The notes under the pieces were generated by a model, which saw only the letters and a program-made list of their open reading frames with translations, did no database searches and was not told where the DNA came from. Of a stretch of DNA of 64,000 bases, positions 37,406 through 49,167 are shown one piece after another; positions within the stretch are counted from its first letter, which is position 1, and each line of letters begins with the position of its first letter. Source of the stretch: Bubalus kerabau (Eukaryota > Chordata > Mammalia > Artiodactyla > Bovidae); NCBI RefSeq assembly GCF_029407905.1, contig NW_026577882.1, positions 4,340,001-4,404,000 of the forward strand, written 5' to 3'. Made by a program: the position numbers and the translations under genes.

Positions 37406-37411
37406 GTGAAC
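37406..37411. repeat. Right target-site duplication of the second LTR
   Basis: The sequence gtgaac is identical to 36102-36107 and runs on into ctcctctctcaggaac, the normal continuation of the host repeat unit. Confidence 0.93.
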
Positions 37412-40219
37412 CTCCTCTCTCAGGAACATTCTTGGCTCCTATCGAGACACCTCTGTGCGTGTAGCTACACACGCAACGTAGGGGCAAAGGGAGCCAGATT
37501 CTTTCCGTGGGGTGCTGATGCTTTGTGGCAAAGCACCTGCTTGAGAATCCATCAGCTTACGCTTCCCTCGCCTTGACAGAGGTCTCATTGCTGTAGCCCT
37601 TGGCAGTTTGGAAAGAAGAGGACCCTTACCTTTCATAAAGTGGGCCCTTGTCCTAGTTTGAAAGGAAAGGCAAGAGCTGAGCTGAGGCCAATAAGGCGCC
37701 ACTCAAGTCTGACATATTCTCGAAGCCTGCTCCTTCATGGAAAATAACGCTGTAATCTAGGAATGTCTCTGCAAGGCTGGCAAAGGGCAGTCAGGAGCCT
37801 GCACCCTGCCTCTGGAATTACCAACTTCTGAACAGATCTGGAGGTCTCCCTTAGGGGAAGCTAACCCATTCTTCCAAATAGAGGCTTCCAAACGAGGGCC
37901 GCTTGGCTGCCTCTTGCTCTCTGAAGGAGGCCTGCTTTTCCCGCCTCCTATGAACCCCACATCCCAGCCTCTGGGAAAAGCGGATCTTGAAGATCTTTTC
38001 TCAGGGGTTGTTTCCATGGAGTTGGGGCCGAGCCTGGAGCCCCAAACGCACAGGGGAAGAAAAACCACATGGACAAGTCTTTGCTCTCTAGGAGAGCTCT
38101 AGTGAACCTCACTCTGTCAGGAACGTTCTTGTTTCCTATGGAGACACCCCTGTCTGTGAAGCTGTGTACCGAACATGGAGACACAGAGTCTGATTCTCTC
38201 TGTGCAGCTTTGAAGCTGTCATTCAAACAACAGCTTGAAAATCCATACAATGCTCTTCCTTACCCGTGACACAGTTCTCATTGCTATACCCCTTGGCAGT
38301 ATTTAGAAATCCATACCCAAACCCTTCTCCTAGTAGGCCTGGGTCCTAGTTCGGAGGAACATGCAATGGCGGAGCTGAGGCCAGTAAGGCACCAGTCAGG
38401 TCTCACACACTCTGGCAGCCTGATCGTCCAGGGAGACTAAGGCCTGTTGTGCCTTGCAGGAGGCTCGCTTGTGTTACCTCCTGTGAACTGCTTTTGCCAG
38501 CCTGGGGGAATAGCGGTCCCTGGAGATCTTTTCTCAGGGGCTCCTTCCCCTGAGCTGGGGCGGACCTCAGGGACCCAACTCACAGGGCAAGGCAAAACCA
38601 TATGGACAGGTCTATGCTCTGTAGCAGACTTCTAGTGAACCTCATCTCTCAGGAACATTCTTGGCTCCTATAGAGACACTTCTGTGTGTGAAGCTGCGTA
38701 CCTAACATAGGGGCACAGAGAGCCTGATTCTCTCAGTTCATTTTGACCCTGTCGTTCAGAAAACAGCTTGAGAATCCATAAAATGCTCTCCCTTACCGCT
38801 GAGAGAATTCTCACTGCTGTAGCCCTTGGCACTTTGTAGAAATCCGCAGCCAAACGCTTCTCCAAATAGGCCTGGGTCCTAGTTCGGAGGAACAGGCAAT
38901 GGTGGAACTGAGGCCAGCAAGGCAACAGTCAGGTTTCACACACTCTGGCAGCCTGCTCCTCCAGGGACAGTAAGGCCTCTTTTTCTCTGCAGGAGATTCG
39001 CTTGCCTTACTTCCTGTGAACAGCGTTTCCCAGCCTCAGCGAAGCGGTTCCTGGAGATCTTTTCTCAGGGACAGTTTCCCCGGAGGTGTGGCGGACCTCG
39101 GGGACCCAACTCACAGGGGAAGGAAAAACCACATGGACAGGTCTATGCTCTGTAGGAGAGGTTTAGTGAACCTAATCTCTCAGGAACATTCTTGGCTCCT
39201 ATAGAGACAACTCTGTGTGTGAAGCTACACTCCCAACATTGGGGAACAGGGATCTTGGTTCTCTCCGTGGGGTGCTGATGCTTTGTAGCAAAGCACCTGC
39301 TTGAGAATCCATCCTCTTAGGCTTCCCTCGCCTTGACAGAGGTCTCATTGCTGTAGCCCTTGGCAGTTTCAAAGAAGAAGACCCTTACCCTTCATAAAGT
39401 AGGCCCTTGTCCTAGTTTGAATGGAAAGGCAATAGCTGAGCTGAGGCCAATAAGGAGCCAGTCCCCTCTGACACATTCCCGAAGCCTGCTCCTTCATGGA
39501 AAATAACTCTAGAATCTAGGAATATCTTTGCAAGGCTAGCAAAGGGCAGTCAGGAACCAGTACCCTGCCTCTGGAATTACCGACTTCTGAGCAGATCTGG
39601 AGGTCTCCTTTAGGAGAAGCTAACCCATTCCTTCCAAATAGAGGCTTCAAAACACAGGCAGGTGGGCTGCCTTTTCGTTCCCTATGGAGGCGTGCTTTTC
39701 TCTCCTCCTATGAACCCCGGTTCCCAGACACTGGGAAAAGTGGATCTTGAAGATATTTTCTCTGGGGTTGTTTCCACGGAGCTGGGGCCGAGCCTGGAGA
39801 CCCAAAGGCACAGGGGAAGGCAAGACCACATGGACAAGCCTTTGCTCTTTAGTATAGCTCTAATGAACCTCACTCTGTCAGGATCTTTCTTGATTCCTAC
39901 GGAGACACACCTGTGTGTGAAGCTGCGGGCACAGAGAGCCTGATTACCCCTGTGCAGCGCTGAGTCTGGGCGGCTAAACAACAGCTTGGGAATGCAGCCT
40001 GGGGCGCTTCCCTTCCCTCCGACAGAGCTCTCCTTGCGGTGGGCCTTGGTAGTTTGCATACAATGGGGCCCTAAGCCCTCTGCAAGTTGGCCTGGCTCCT
40101 AGGTCCAAAGGGCAGGCCAGAGCGGAGCTGAGGCTGTCAGGCTTCAGACACATCTCCCATACTCCTACATCCTGCTCCTACCCGGGCGTGAACGCTAGAA
40201 GCTGGGAAGGTACCTGGAC

Positions 40220-40595
40220 CGTGCAGGGGCGGGGCGAACGCGGGCGGCGTGGGGCGGGGGTCGGCTTCAGCCGGGGGTGGGGGCGGGCTTCCCAGTTGTG
40301 CTCTCGGAGGTGGACACTGAGGCTGAAAATGCGCCGGGAGTGCACCCGGGACTGGGTAAACCCGGGCTGCGCGGGTCGAGATTCCGATGGCTTTGGGTGG
40401 GGGTCGGTCCCAGTTGTGCTCCCGGGGGTCGCCACTGCGGCTGGGAACGCGCCGGGAGCGCGGCAGGGGCGGGGCTAACCCTGGGGGCGCGGGGCTGGGG
40501 TTGGCTCATGGGGGGGATGGGGAGGGGTTCCCAGTTGCGCTCTCGGGGGTTGCAACTGCGGCTGGGAACGCCCATTTCGTCCGCTCCTGGGTCCC
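40220..40595 (+). repeat. GC-rich CpG module with ~120-bp subrepeats (copy 1)
   Basis: Three subrepeats start with cccagttgtgctctcgg or close variants at 40291, 40409 and 40530 (118 and 121 bp apart). Each continues with ccactgcggctgggaacgcg and a ggggcgggg-type stretch. Dense CpG and several GGGCGG boxes resemble a CpG-island promoter. About 45 bp downstream lies cacag|gtaaggg (GT at 40641), a good match to a splice donor. No start codon with a convincing coding frame follows. Confidence 0.6.
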
Positions 40596-41097
40596 TAAGG
40601 ATCGCCATCCCGTGGGTGCAGCGGAGAGCTGGGGACCACAGGTAAGGGAACTGGGACTGCTTGGAGCAGGGAACCAAGTATTCCGCCGTCTGTTGGCACA
40701 TTCTCGGAGCTCCCCTACCTGGCGGTCGCAGAAAGGCCTTGCCTTTGGGGTCAAGGCCTTTACCGCTCCACCCCTCTGCTGAAAAATCTCAGAGTCTGCG
40801 CGGTTCTTCCAAGCAGCCTAGTGTCCGCTGGAAGTCCAAGGGACAGAACACTGAACTCTGGCCGGCTGGCCCAGCCCTGCTTCTGGCACTTTGTAAGCCA
40901 GCGGGCCCTTGAGCACCTGCTGGGATGGGAAAGGGAAGGGTCCACGGATTGCACCCTAGAAACTTAGTAGGGTGCATGGATTTCAAACCCTGGTGGCCGC
41001 CCAGGCAGCAAAGAAGGGGGGAGGGCACCTTGCTGCCCTTTCATGGCAGAATCTGTGGCTGTCCTGATGCGTGGGCCTTTTCATGAGGACCCTGTGC

Positions 41098-41103
41098 AAT
41101 AAA
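41098..41103 (+). terminator. Polyadenylation signal AATAAA, module copy 1
   Basis: The sequence tgcaataaaagtttggtgt is a canonical poly(A) signal followed by a GT-rich stretch. It is conserved in the three module copies (45588-45593 and 50037-50042). Some 65 bp downstream is an A-rich (CAAAA)n tract at 41165-41191. Together with the CpG-rich start and the splice-donor-like site, it outlines a possible ~0.9-kb transcription module. Expression is unproven. Confidence 0.55.
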
Positions 41104-42668
41104 AGTTTGGTGTTTTGGAACTGAATAATTAGAACGTGTAAAAGCTTTAAATTATGTGGTGGTGTAATTAAAAAACAAAACAAAACAAAACCAAGCTCCA
41201 AGTGTTTTGCAAATGGAGGTTTAAATATTGAAGGACTGTATTCCTTGCACTGTGGCATTCTATCAAGAAGTGTGCAGGATTTTTTTTTTTTTTTTAAAAA
41301 GTGTTCGAAGTGAGGGAAACAGGAAACCCAGAGGTGCCCCTGTATTTTGGGGAAGGCCTTAGGAGGTCACTTGGAAATGCTGCTGGCTGTGCGGGAGCAG
41401 GGCAGATGGGCTGTGCAGGCTTGTCCTTTGCATGGATGTTCTTGTGTGTGGAAACCCAGCTCGGAGCCATCTCCTGATGTGTAAGAATTTCGCAGACAAA
41501 CCTTGAGCTAAGCAATGCATTTTTTCCTAAGAAAATGTTTGTCTTAAGCGATGTAAATATCCTATGTATTTCCGCTAGACTCTGGCTTCAGGTCGGTTCC
41601 CCCAAAAGGCTCAGAAGCGATTTGAACAAAACAGCATATTTTCCTCCTAGCTTGTTCTCCTTATCTATGTTAAGGAAATGATATATTTGCCTGCAATACT
41701 GCCTTTCTTCAAGATTCATGTCAATCAAGTTTTGGCCCGGGATGACTCACCTGCTGCCAATATTATCTCAATGCATGTCGTGGGGGAAGGGCCTGGTGCC
41801 ATTCCCTGAAATAGTTCCTTTCTTTCCTTAGCTGACTGCTAGTGCCTGTAGAATATCTGGCTAAAGACGAGCAGGGGGTACTCTTACTACCCCCCCCACC
41901 CCGCCTCAAGTCTAAGTCAGCAGCTTTCTCTATCTCTTTAATACTTTAATAACACTTGATGACACAAAAGCTCTGAGCGATCAAATCATATCAAATCTTC
42001 ATTTCAGATTGAAGATGCATTCCATGGTATTGCCATCTTAAGTCTTTCCATCGTTATGGAATACCTGTCCATGTATTCAGGATAGTTTTCAGCCAGGGTG
42101 TATAAGTTCCAGTGTGCCAGTCTTGTCATCCTCGTTACATCCATGGCAAAGTGTTTTATTCATGTTGATATTATTGAAAGGGAATTTTTTAAAATTCCTT
42201 TTCAGATTATTATCTGCTAATGTATACAGATAAAACTGTGTAATCATTCATTTTTATCAGTTTGGACAGCTTGATAGTTGTCTTTAATTTCTTTACTTTC
42301 TGACACTTTAAGATTATCCTGGGACACATATGTAACGCCTCACCCTTAAATTCAGACATGTGTTCAAAGAACTTCTGTCCTTTCATTTATTTATTTATTT
42401 ATTTATTCTTTAACATTGAAATCGTTTTGACTATGCTGGGTGTTTGTTGCTAGATGGAAGTAGCTAGGACCTCTGGACTGCAGTCTCTCATCTCTTGCTG
42501 ACCTCTTGTTGACCTCTGCAGATTCCTGGTAGGTGGGAGCTTGTTAGTTCCTTGTTCCTTATCAGAACCTCCTGTGGTAAGTGTTTTTCTCTTCTCTGTT
42601 GCCTGGTAAGGGTGGGTGGTCATGGGCATCCCAAAGTTGGCTAGAAGTCAATTATTTAGGCAGGCTTG
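41104..42668. other. AT-rich sequence without recognised gene, copy 1
   Basis: This stretch contains simple tracts: (CAAAA)n at 41165-41191, poly(T) at 41281-41295, a C-rich run at 41891-41902, and (ATTT)n at 42383-42408. Between them I see no ORF of substance and no repeat family I can name. It is repeated in copy 2 (45594-47136), where the ATTT tract is short and interrupted and the C-run is lost. Confidence 0.6.
42383..42408. repeat. (ATTT)n microsatellite
   Basis: About six tandem ATTT units. The equivalent site in the second 4.5-kb copy, near 46856-46876, is degenerate (tttgtttacttattttt), so the tract expanded or decayed after the duplication. Confidence 0.85.
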
Positions 42669-42680
42669 TGCAAAAATATG

Positions 42681-42953
42681 GGAGAAGGCAATGGCACCCC
42701 ACTCCTGGAAAATCCCAAGGATGGAGGAGCCTGGTAGGCTGCAGTCCATGGGGTGGCTAAGAGTCGGACACCACTGAGCGACTTCATTTTCACTTTTCAC
42801 TTTCATGCATAGGAGGAGGAAATGGCAACCCACTCCAGTGTTCTTGCCTAGAGAACCCCAGGGACTGCGGGGCCTGGTGGGCTGCCATCTATGGCGTGGC
42901 ACAGGGTCGGCCTCAACTGAACCACTTAGCAGCTGCAGCAGCAGCAGCAGCAG
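42681..42953 (+). mobile_element. Bov-A2-type SINE, copy 1
   Basis: This ruminant SINE begins ggagaaggcaatggcaccc and has two related Bov-A halves (atggaggagcctggtaggct and later gcctggtgggctgcc). It ends cttagcagctgcagcagcag with a CAG tail, so it lies on the plus strand. Imperfect target duplications flank it: tgcaaaaatat at 42669-42679 and tgcatagatat at 42954-42964. The element and site are shared with the second 4.5-kb copy, so insertion preceded the duplication. Confidence 0.9.
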
Positions 42954-42964
42954 TGCATAGATAT

Positions 42965-43670
42965 CAAAGGGGATGAGAACAGTCAGGTAGGATCACATAT
43001 GTCACCGTGAAACAATACTTCTCCTCTTAGCCAAAGCTAACAAAAGATTTCTGTTCTAGGTCAACCTAGAAGAGATCACTTAAGAGGTAAAGAAACTTAA
43101 ACTCCATTAGCAAAGGCAGTTCAACATCTCAAGAAAACTTGTGCTAGGCACAAAACTCTTTTCTGGGGGCCTACTTTCCCTACAACCTCCTTATCCCATT
43201 CTGTACCCATTCCTTTGCTTCTCCCGTCCTGCAAATGCCACCTCTAAGACAGAACTACTTCGTTTTCCTTCTTAAAGTGTGATTGCATTCCATACATTCT
43301 TGTAATAACAAGTCATACATTTCCCTTCAGCAACCAAGAACTCACTCTTATATTGGCATTTGATAGATTGGTGAGCATACCTATCAGTGATAATAGCGCC
43401 CACCCTGCTTCCTGCAAGAACAGAACAAAACAAAACAAAACAAAAAAATTGCTTTCTTACATTTAATATGTTCGGATGGTGCCAGTCACTATTCATGCAG
43501 AGTCAAAAATCTCTTTTGTTTCTGTGTAAAAGGGAGGTCCTTTCAAGTCGTGAATGTTTAAGAAGTTTCATTTATTTGGAAGTGACCTAGCTATTCAATA
43601 CACTGTCGTCACTTAGTTTAGCACCAGGATAGAAACTCAGGTAACCAAAACACCTGGAGGAACGATTGTA
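42965..43670. other. Unassigned sequence between SINE and BovB fragment, copy 1
   Basis: No gene is seen. It contains a short (CAAAA)n-type tract at 43421-43446. The equivalent of copy 2 is 47455-48121. Small ORFs here differ in frame between the two copies, which argues against coding. Confidence 0.55.
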
Positions 43671-43851
43671 AGTTCAGTTCAGTTCAGTTGCTCAGTCGAG
43701 TCTGACTCTTTGGGACCCCGTGGCCTGCAGGACGCCAGGCTTCCGTGTCCATCACCAACTCCAGGGGCTTGCTCAAACTCATGTCCATCGAGTCAGTGAT
43801 GCCATCCAACCATCTTATCCTCTGTCATCCCCTTCTCCTCTGCCTTCAATC
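43671..43851 (-). mobile_element. BovB LINE 3'-end fragment, copy 1
   Basis: The plus strand begins agttcagttcagttcagttg, the complement of the repeated ACTGA tail of the ruminant RTE-type LINE BovB. It continues with gctcagtcgagtctgactct, ccatcgagtcagtgatgcca and ctgccttcaatc, which are recognisable BovB 3'-terminal segments. The element is therefore on the minus strand and 5'-truncated to ~180 bp. The same fragment lies at the same place in the second 4.5-kb copy. Confidence 0.85.
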
Positions 43852-44699
43852 AAGACTATGAGAGGCAGATATTTTAGAGTATAATTATTGTTAAGAGTTT
43901 ATCTAAAAGCTCATATCACATTTACATTTTTTACATTGGTTGTTGCTGTTTCCAGGTAGTTTCTTGCTGACAAGCTTGTGACACATATAACAATAGAGCA
44001 ATTTTTACCTCAAAAGAAACCTAGGCACTATGAACATGTTGTGCTTAATGTTGTTGACTCTTAGACATGTCTATAATGGAGGAGCAAAACCAAAAATACT
44101 AGATATTTAATATTGACTAGTTCCCAGTTCACGGGACTCTGACATTCATTTAGGTCAATGTTTTCTTGTATTTCCAGCAGTTTGATTTGGAAGGGCTGCC
44201 TTGTCTTGAGACCATTGAAATCAGAACTTGAGCAATATTATCAAAAAACACAAGGCTCACACTGACACATACCTTAATCCAGACAGACAGACAAGACATC
44301 TTCCAGTTTTCCGCCTGAGATTTAAAATATTTCTTTGAGCCGTTTTCCTGGGGAGTGGGGGGGGGGGAGTGGGGGTGGCAGCGAGGCAGGCTTGGGTAAC
44401 AAGCTAATTGTTGGTCATTGCATATGCAAAGAACCAGCTTTCCGGGTTCCAAGGAAAAAAGTTTCCTTGGTACCCAATTTTGTTTGGATCTATAGACTCT
44501 CATGGCCCTCCTAGGTCAGGACATCTTTCCTTTCTGTAGTCCTCGTTTTATCCCTAAGTCATAGACAGCTTGGATTGTCTCTGTGGGGTGGATGTATTGT
44601 CCTCGTGTTTGACCTGGCGGCAGTAGCGAGGTCCGAGAGCCTCTCCTGGAACCGGGCGTGGGGACGGGGCTCACCAGGAGCCCCTGGTGGAAGTGGGCA
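43852..44699. other. Unassigned AT-rich sequence before the second GC module
   Basis: No recognised gene or repeat family. It holds a poly(G) run (44355-44369) and is repeated in copy 2 (48303-49139). The segment ending gaaccgggcgtggggacggggc leads into the GC-rich module; this left part is missing from the first GC module, which is truncated by the joint at ~40220. Confidence 0.55.
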
Positions 44700-45587
44700 A
44701 CGCGCCGGGAGCGCGCCAAGGGCGGGGCGATCCCGGGCGGCGCGGGTCGGAGTTCTGGTCGGGAGGGGGTGGGGGGCGGTAACAATTGTGCTCTCGGGGG
44801 TCCCCACTGCGGCTGGAAACGCGCTGGGAGTGTGGCAGGGGCGGGGTGAACCCGGGTGGCGCGGGGCGGGGTTCGGCTCCTGGCGGGGGTGGGGGAGGGC
44901 TTCCCAGTTGTGCTCTCGGTGGTGGCCACTGCGGCTGGAAACGCGCCGGGAGCGCACCCGGGGCGGGGTAAACCTGGGCTGAGCGAATCGAGATTTAGAT
45001 GGCTGTGGGTGGGGGTTCGGTCCCAGTTGTGCTCTCGGGGGTCGCCACTGCGGCTAGGAACGCCCATTTCCTACGCTCCTGTGTCCCCAAGGATCCACAT
45101 CTAGTGGGTGCAGCGGAGGGCTGCGGGCCACAGGTCAGGGAACTGGGACTGCTTGGAGCAGGGAACCAAGTAATCCGCCCTCTGTTGGCACATTCTCGGA
45201 GCTCCCCAACCTGGCGGTTGCAGAAAGGCCTCGCCCTTGGTGTCAAGGCCTTTACCGCTCCACCCCTTTGCTGAAAAATCTCAGTCTGCACGGTTTTCCC
45301 AAGCAGCCTAGTGTCCCCTGGAAGTCCAAGGGACAGAACACTGAACTCTGGCCGGCTGGCCCAGCCCTGCTTCTGGCACTTTGTAAGCCAGCGGGCCCTT
45401 GAGCACCTGCTGGGATGGGAAAGGGAAGGGTCCACGGATTGCACCCTAGAAACTTAGTAGGGTGCATGGATTTCAAACCCTGGTGGCCGCCCAGGCAGCA
45501 AAGAAGGGGGGAGGGCACCTTGCTGCCCTTTCATGGCAGAATCTGTGGCTGTCCTGATGCGTGGGCCTTTTCATGGGGACCTTGTGC

Positions 45588-45593
45588 AATAAA
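45588..45593 (+). terminator. Polyadenylation signal AATAAA, module copy 2
   Basis: The signal occurs in tgtgcaataaaagtttggtg, identical in context to copy 1, and is again followed by a (CAAAA)n tract (about 45657-45681). Confidence 0.5.
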
Positions 45594-47147
45594 AGTTTGG
45601 TGTTTTGGTACTGAATAATTAGAAATTGTAAAAAGTTTAAATTATGTGGTGGTGTAATTAAAAAACAAAACAAAACAAAACCAAGCCCCAAGTGTTTGGC
45701 ACAGGGAGGTTTAAGTATTGAAGGCCTGTTTTCCTTGCACTGTGGCATTCTATCAAGAAGTGTGCAGGATTTTTTTTTTTTTTAAGAAAAGTGTTCGAAG
45801 TGAGGGAAACAGGAAACCCAGAGGTGCCCCTGTATTTTGGGGAAGGCCTTAGGAGGTCACTTGGAAATGCTGCTGGCTGTGGGGGAGGGGGGCAGATGGG
45901 CTGTGCAGGCTTGTCCTTTGCATTCATGTTCTTGTGTGTAGAAACCCAGCTCAGAGCCATCTCCTGATGTGTAAGAATTTCGCAGACAAACCTTGAGCTA
46001 AGCAATGCATTTGTTCCTGAGGAAATGTTTGTCTTAAGCGATGTAAATATCCTATGTATATCTGCTGGACTCTGGCTTCAGGTCGGTTCCCCCAATAGGC
46101 TCAGAAGCGACTTGAACAAAACAGTATGTTTTCCTCGTACCTTGTTCTCCTAATCTATGTTAAGGAAATGATATATTTGCCTGGAATACTGCCTTTCTTC
46201 AAGATTCATGTCAATCAGTTTTTGGCCCAGGATGACTCACCTGCTGCCAATGTGACCTCAAGGCATGTCGTGGGGGAGGGGCCTGGTGCCATTCCCTGAG
46301 ACAGTGCCTTTCTTTCCTTAGCTGACTGCTAGTGCCTGTAGAATATCTGGCTAGAGACCAGCAGGGCCTACACCCCGCCTCAAGTCTAAGTCAGCAGCTT
46401 TCTCTATCTCATTTATACTTTAATAACAATTGATGACACAAAAGCTCTGAGCGATCAAATCATATCAAATCTTCATTTCAGATTGAAGATGCATTCCATG
46501 GTATTGCCATCTTAAGTCTTTCCATTGTTACGGAATACCTGTCCATGTATTCAGGATAGTTTTCAGCCAGGGTGTATAAGTACCAGTGTGCCAGTCTTGT
46601 CATCCTCGTTACATCCATGGCAAAGTGTTGTATTCATGTTGACATTATTGAAAGGGAATTTTTTTTAATTCCTTTTCAGATTATTATCTGGTAATATATA
46701 CAGAAAAAACTGTGTAATCTTTCGTTTTTATCAGTTTGGACAGCTTGATAGTTGTCTTTAATTTCTTTCCTTTCTCATACTTTAAGATTTTCCGGGCACC
46801 GTACATGTACTGCCTCACCCCTAATCTCAGTCATGTGTTCAAAGAACTTCTGTCCTTTATTTGTTTACTTATTTTTTGCAACATTGAATTCGTTTTGACT
46901 ATGCTGGGTCTCTGCTGCAAGATGGAAGTTGCTAGGACCTCTGGACTACAGTCTTCCATCTCTTACTGACCTCTTGTTGACCTCTGCAGAATCCTGGTTG
47001 GCGGGAGCTTGTTAGTTCCTCGTTCCTTACCAGGACCTCCTGTGGTAAGTGTTTTTCTCTTCTCTGTTGCCTTGTAAGGGTGGATGGTCATTGGCATCCC
47101 AAAGCTAGCTAGAAGTCAATGATTTAGGCAGGCTTGTGCATAGATAT

Positions 47148-47443
47148 GGGAGAAGGCAATGGCACCCCAATCCAGTACTCTTGCGTGGAAAATCCCATGG
47201 ATGGAGGAGCCTGGTAGGCTGCAGTCCATGGGGTCGCTAAGAGTCGGACACCACTGAGCGACTTCACGTTCACTTTTCACTTTCATGCATGGGAGGAGGA
47301 AATGGCAAACCACTCCAGTGTTCTTGCCTAGATAATCCCAGGGACTGCGGGGCCTCGTGGGCTGCCGTCTATGGGGTCGCACAGAGTCGGACACGACTGA
47401 AACGACTTAGCAGCAGCAGCGGCGGCAGCAGCAGCAGAAGCAG
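47148..47443 (+). mobile_element. Bov-A2-type SINE, copy 2
   Basis: Same insertion as 42681-42953 but with a more complete first half (caatccagtactcttgcgtgg present) and a CAG/CGG-type tail of about 35 bp. Target duplications are tgcatagatat (47137-47147) and tgcatcgatat (47444-47454). The first copy has lost about 19 bp near the start of the element. Confidence 0.9.
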
Positions 47444-48121
47444 TGCATCGATATCAAAAGGGCTGCAAACAGTCAGGAAGGATCACATATGTCACCGTGA
47501 AACACTACTTCTCCACTTAGCCAAAGCTAACAAAAGATTTCTGTTCTAGGTCAACCTAGAAGAGATCACTTAAGAGGTAAAGAAACTTAAACTCCATTAG
47601 CAAAGGCAGTTCGACATCTCAAGAAAACTTGTGCTAGGCACAGAACTCTTTTCTGGGGGTCCACTTTCCCTACAACCTCCTTATCCCATTCTGTACCCAT
47701 TCCTTTGCTTCTCCCATCCTGAAACGGCCACCTGTAAGACAGAACTACTTTGTTTTCCTTCCTCAAGTGCCATTGCATTCCACATACTTTCTTGTAATAA
47801 CAAGTCATACATTTCCCTTCAGCAACCAAGAACTGACTTTTATATTGGCATTCGCTATAGCCCGCCCCCCTCCCCCCACCCCCAAGAACAGAACAAAACA
47901 AAACAAAACAATTGCTTTCTTACATTTAACATGTCAGGATGGTGCCAGACACTATTCATGGAGAGTCAAAAATCTCTTTTGTTTCTGTGTAAAAGGGAGG
48001 TCCTTTCAAGTCGTGAATGTTTCAGAACTTTCATTTATTTGGAAATGACCTAGCTATTCAATACACTGTCGTCACAAGGATAGAAACTCGGGTAACCAAA
48101 ACACCTGGAGAGACGTTTGTT

Positions 48122-48302
48122 AGTTCAGTTCAGTTCAGTTGCTCAGTCGTGTCTGACTCTTTGGGACCCCGTGGCCTGAAGGACGCCAGGCTTCCGTGTC
48201 CGTCACCAGCTCCAGGGGCTTGCTCAAACTCATGTCCATCGAGTCAGTGATGCCATCCAACCATCTTATCCTCTGTCATCCCCTTCTCCTCTGCCTTCAA
48301 TC
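48122..48302 (-). mobile_element. BovB LINE 3'-end fragment, copy 2
   Basis: The counterpart of 43671-43851 in the second 4.5-kb unit: agttcagttcagttcagttg, then gctcagtcgtgtctgactct and tgccttcaatc. Minus-strand orientation, 5'-truncated. It keeps the usual cgtgtc where copy 1 has cgagtc. Confidence 0.85.
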
Positions 48303-49167
48303 AAGACTATGAGAGGCAGATATTTTAGAGTATAATTATTGTAAAGAGTTTGCCTAAAAGCTCATATCACATTTACATTTTTTACTTTTGTTGTTGTCGT
48401 TTCCAGGTAGTTTCTTGCTGACAAGCTTGTGACAGATATAACAATAGAGCAATTTTTACCTCAAAAGAAACCTAGGCACTATGAACATGTTGTGCTTAAT
48501 GTTGTTGACTCTTAGACATGTCTATAATGGAGGAGCAAAACCAAAAATACTAGATATTTAATATTGACCAGTTCCCAGTTCACGGGACTCTGACATTCAT
48601 TTAGGTCAATGTTTTCTTGTATTTCCAGCAGTTTGATTTGGAAGGGCTGCCTTGTCTTGAGACCATTGAAATCAGAACACAGAACTTGAGCAATATTATC
48701 AAAAAACACAGGGCTCACACTGACACATACCTTAATCCAAACAGACAGACAAGACATCTTCCAGGTTTCCGCCTGAGATTTAAAATATTTCTTTGAGCCA
48801 GTTTTCTGGGGAGTGGGGGGATGGGGGTGGCAGTGAGGCAGGCTTGGGTAACAAGCTAATTGTTGGTCATTGCATATGCAAAGAACCAGCTTTCCGGGTT
48901 CCAAGGAAAAAAGTTTCCTTGGTAACCAACTTTGTCTGGTTCTATAGAATATCATGGCCCTCCTAGGTCAGGTCATCTTGCCTTTCTGTAGTCCTCGTTT
49001 TATCCCTAAATCATAGACAGCTTGGATTGTCTCTGTGGGGTGTATGTATTGTCCTCATGTTTGACCTGCCGGCAGCAGCGAGGTCCGAGAGCCTCTCCTG
49101 GAACCGGGCGTGGGGACGGGGCTCACCGAGAGCCACTGGTGAAGGTGGGCAGCGCCCCTGGAGCGCG

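Larger units (their letters stand above)
33623..40219. repeat. Second tandem repeat family with long (~695 bp) and short (~533 bp) units
   Basis: A recurrent tct(t/a)tgctct-tagga motif marks unit starts at 33623, 34313, 34849, 35544, 36078, 38078, 38611, 39142 and 39839. After subtracting the LTR insertion the lengths are 690, 536, 695, 534, 696, 533, 531, 697 and a partial 381 bp. Long units carry an extra ~160-bp segment, roughly from aataacgctagaatc to the caggc-ggttggctg region, absent from short units. Most long units begin tctatgctctgt and most short ones tctttgctctct. Base composition looks balanced. The ~0.7-kb length recalls ruminant satellite II, but that satellite is expected to be very GC-rich, so I do not assign it. 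No ORF is conserved between units. Confidence 0.8.
40220..44725. repeat. First copy of a ~4.5-kb tandemly duplicated segment
   Basis: The copy starts inside a GC-rich module joined to the ~695-bp repeat at about 40212-40220 (gctgggaaggtacc then gggcggggcgaacg). It runs through the GC-rich module, a poly(A) signal, AT-rich unique-looking sequence, a Bov-A2 SINE and a reversed BovB fragment, then reaches the next GC-rich module. The shared landmark gggatgggaaagggaaggg lies at 40921, 45414 and 49894, giving periods of about 4,493 and 4,480 bp. By eye the two full copies are roughly 95% identical. Confidence 0.85.
44726..49167. repeat. Second copy of the ~4.5-kb duplicated segment
   Basis: A full-length copy with the same order of parts as 40220-44725. 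The GC-rich module has subrepeat starts at 44781, 44903 and 45022. The splice-donor-like site is altered to caggtcaggg near 45131. Other differences are small indels and substitutions, including the lost C-run and the missing tttagcacc before aggatagaaactcgg near 48075. Confidence 0.85.

Noticed and set aside
33623..40219. Assignment of the ~695/533-bp repeat to bovine satellite II (1.723)
   Set aside because: Length fits, but that satellite's buoyant density implies a much higher GC content than this sequence seems to have, and I cannot recall a matching sequence.
40641..40646. Confident annotation of a spliced gene from the GT donor-like site
   Set aside because: No acceptor, exon or conserved coding frame can be linked to it, and the second copy has a changed donor.
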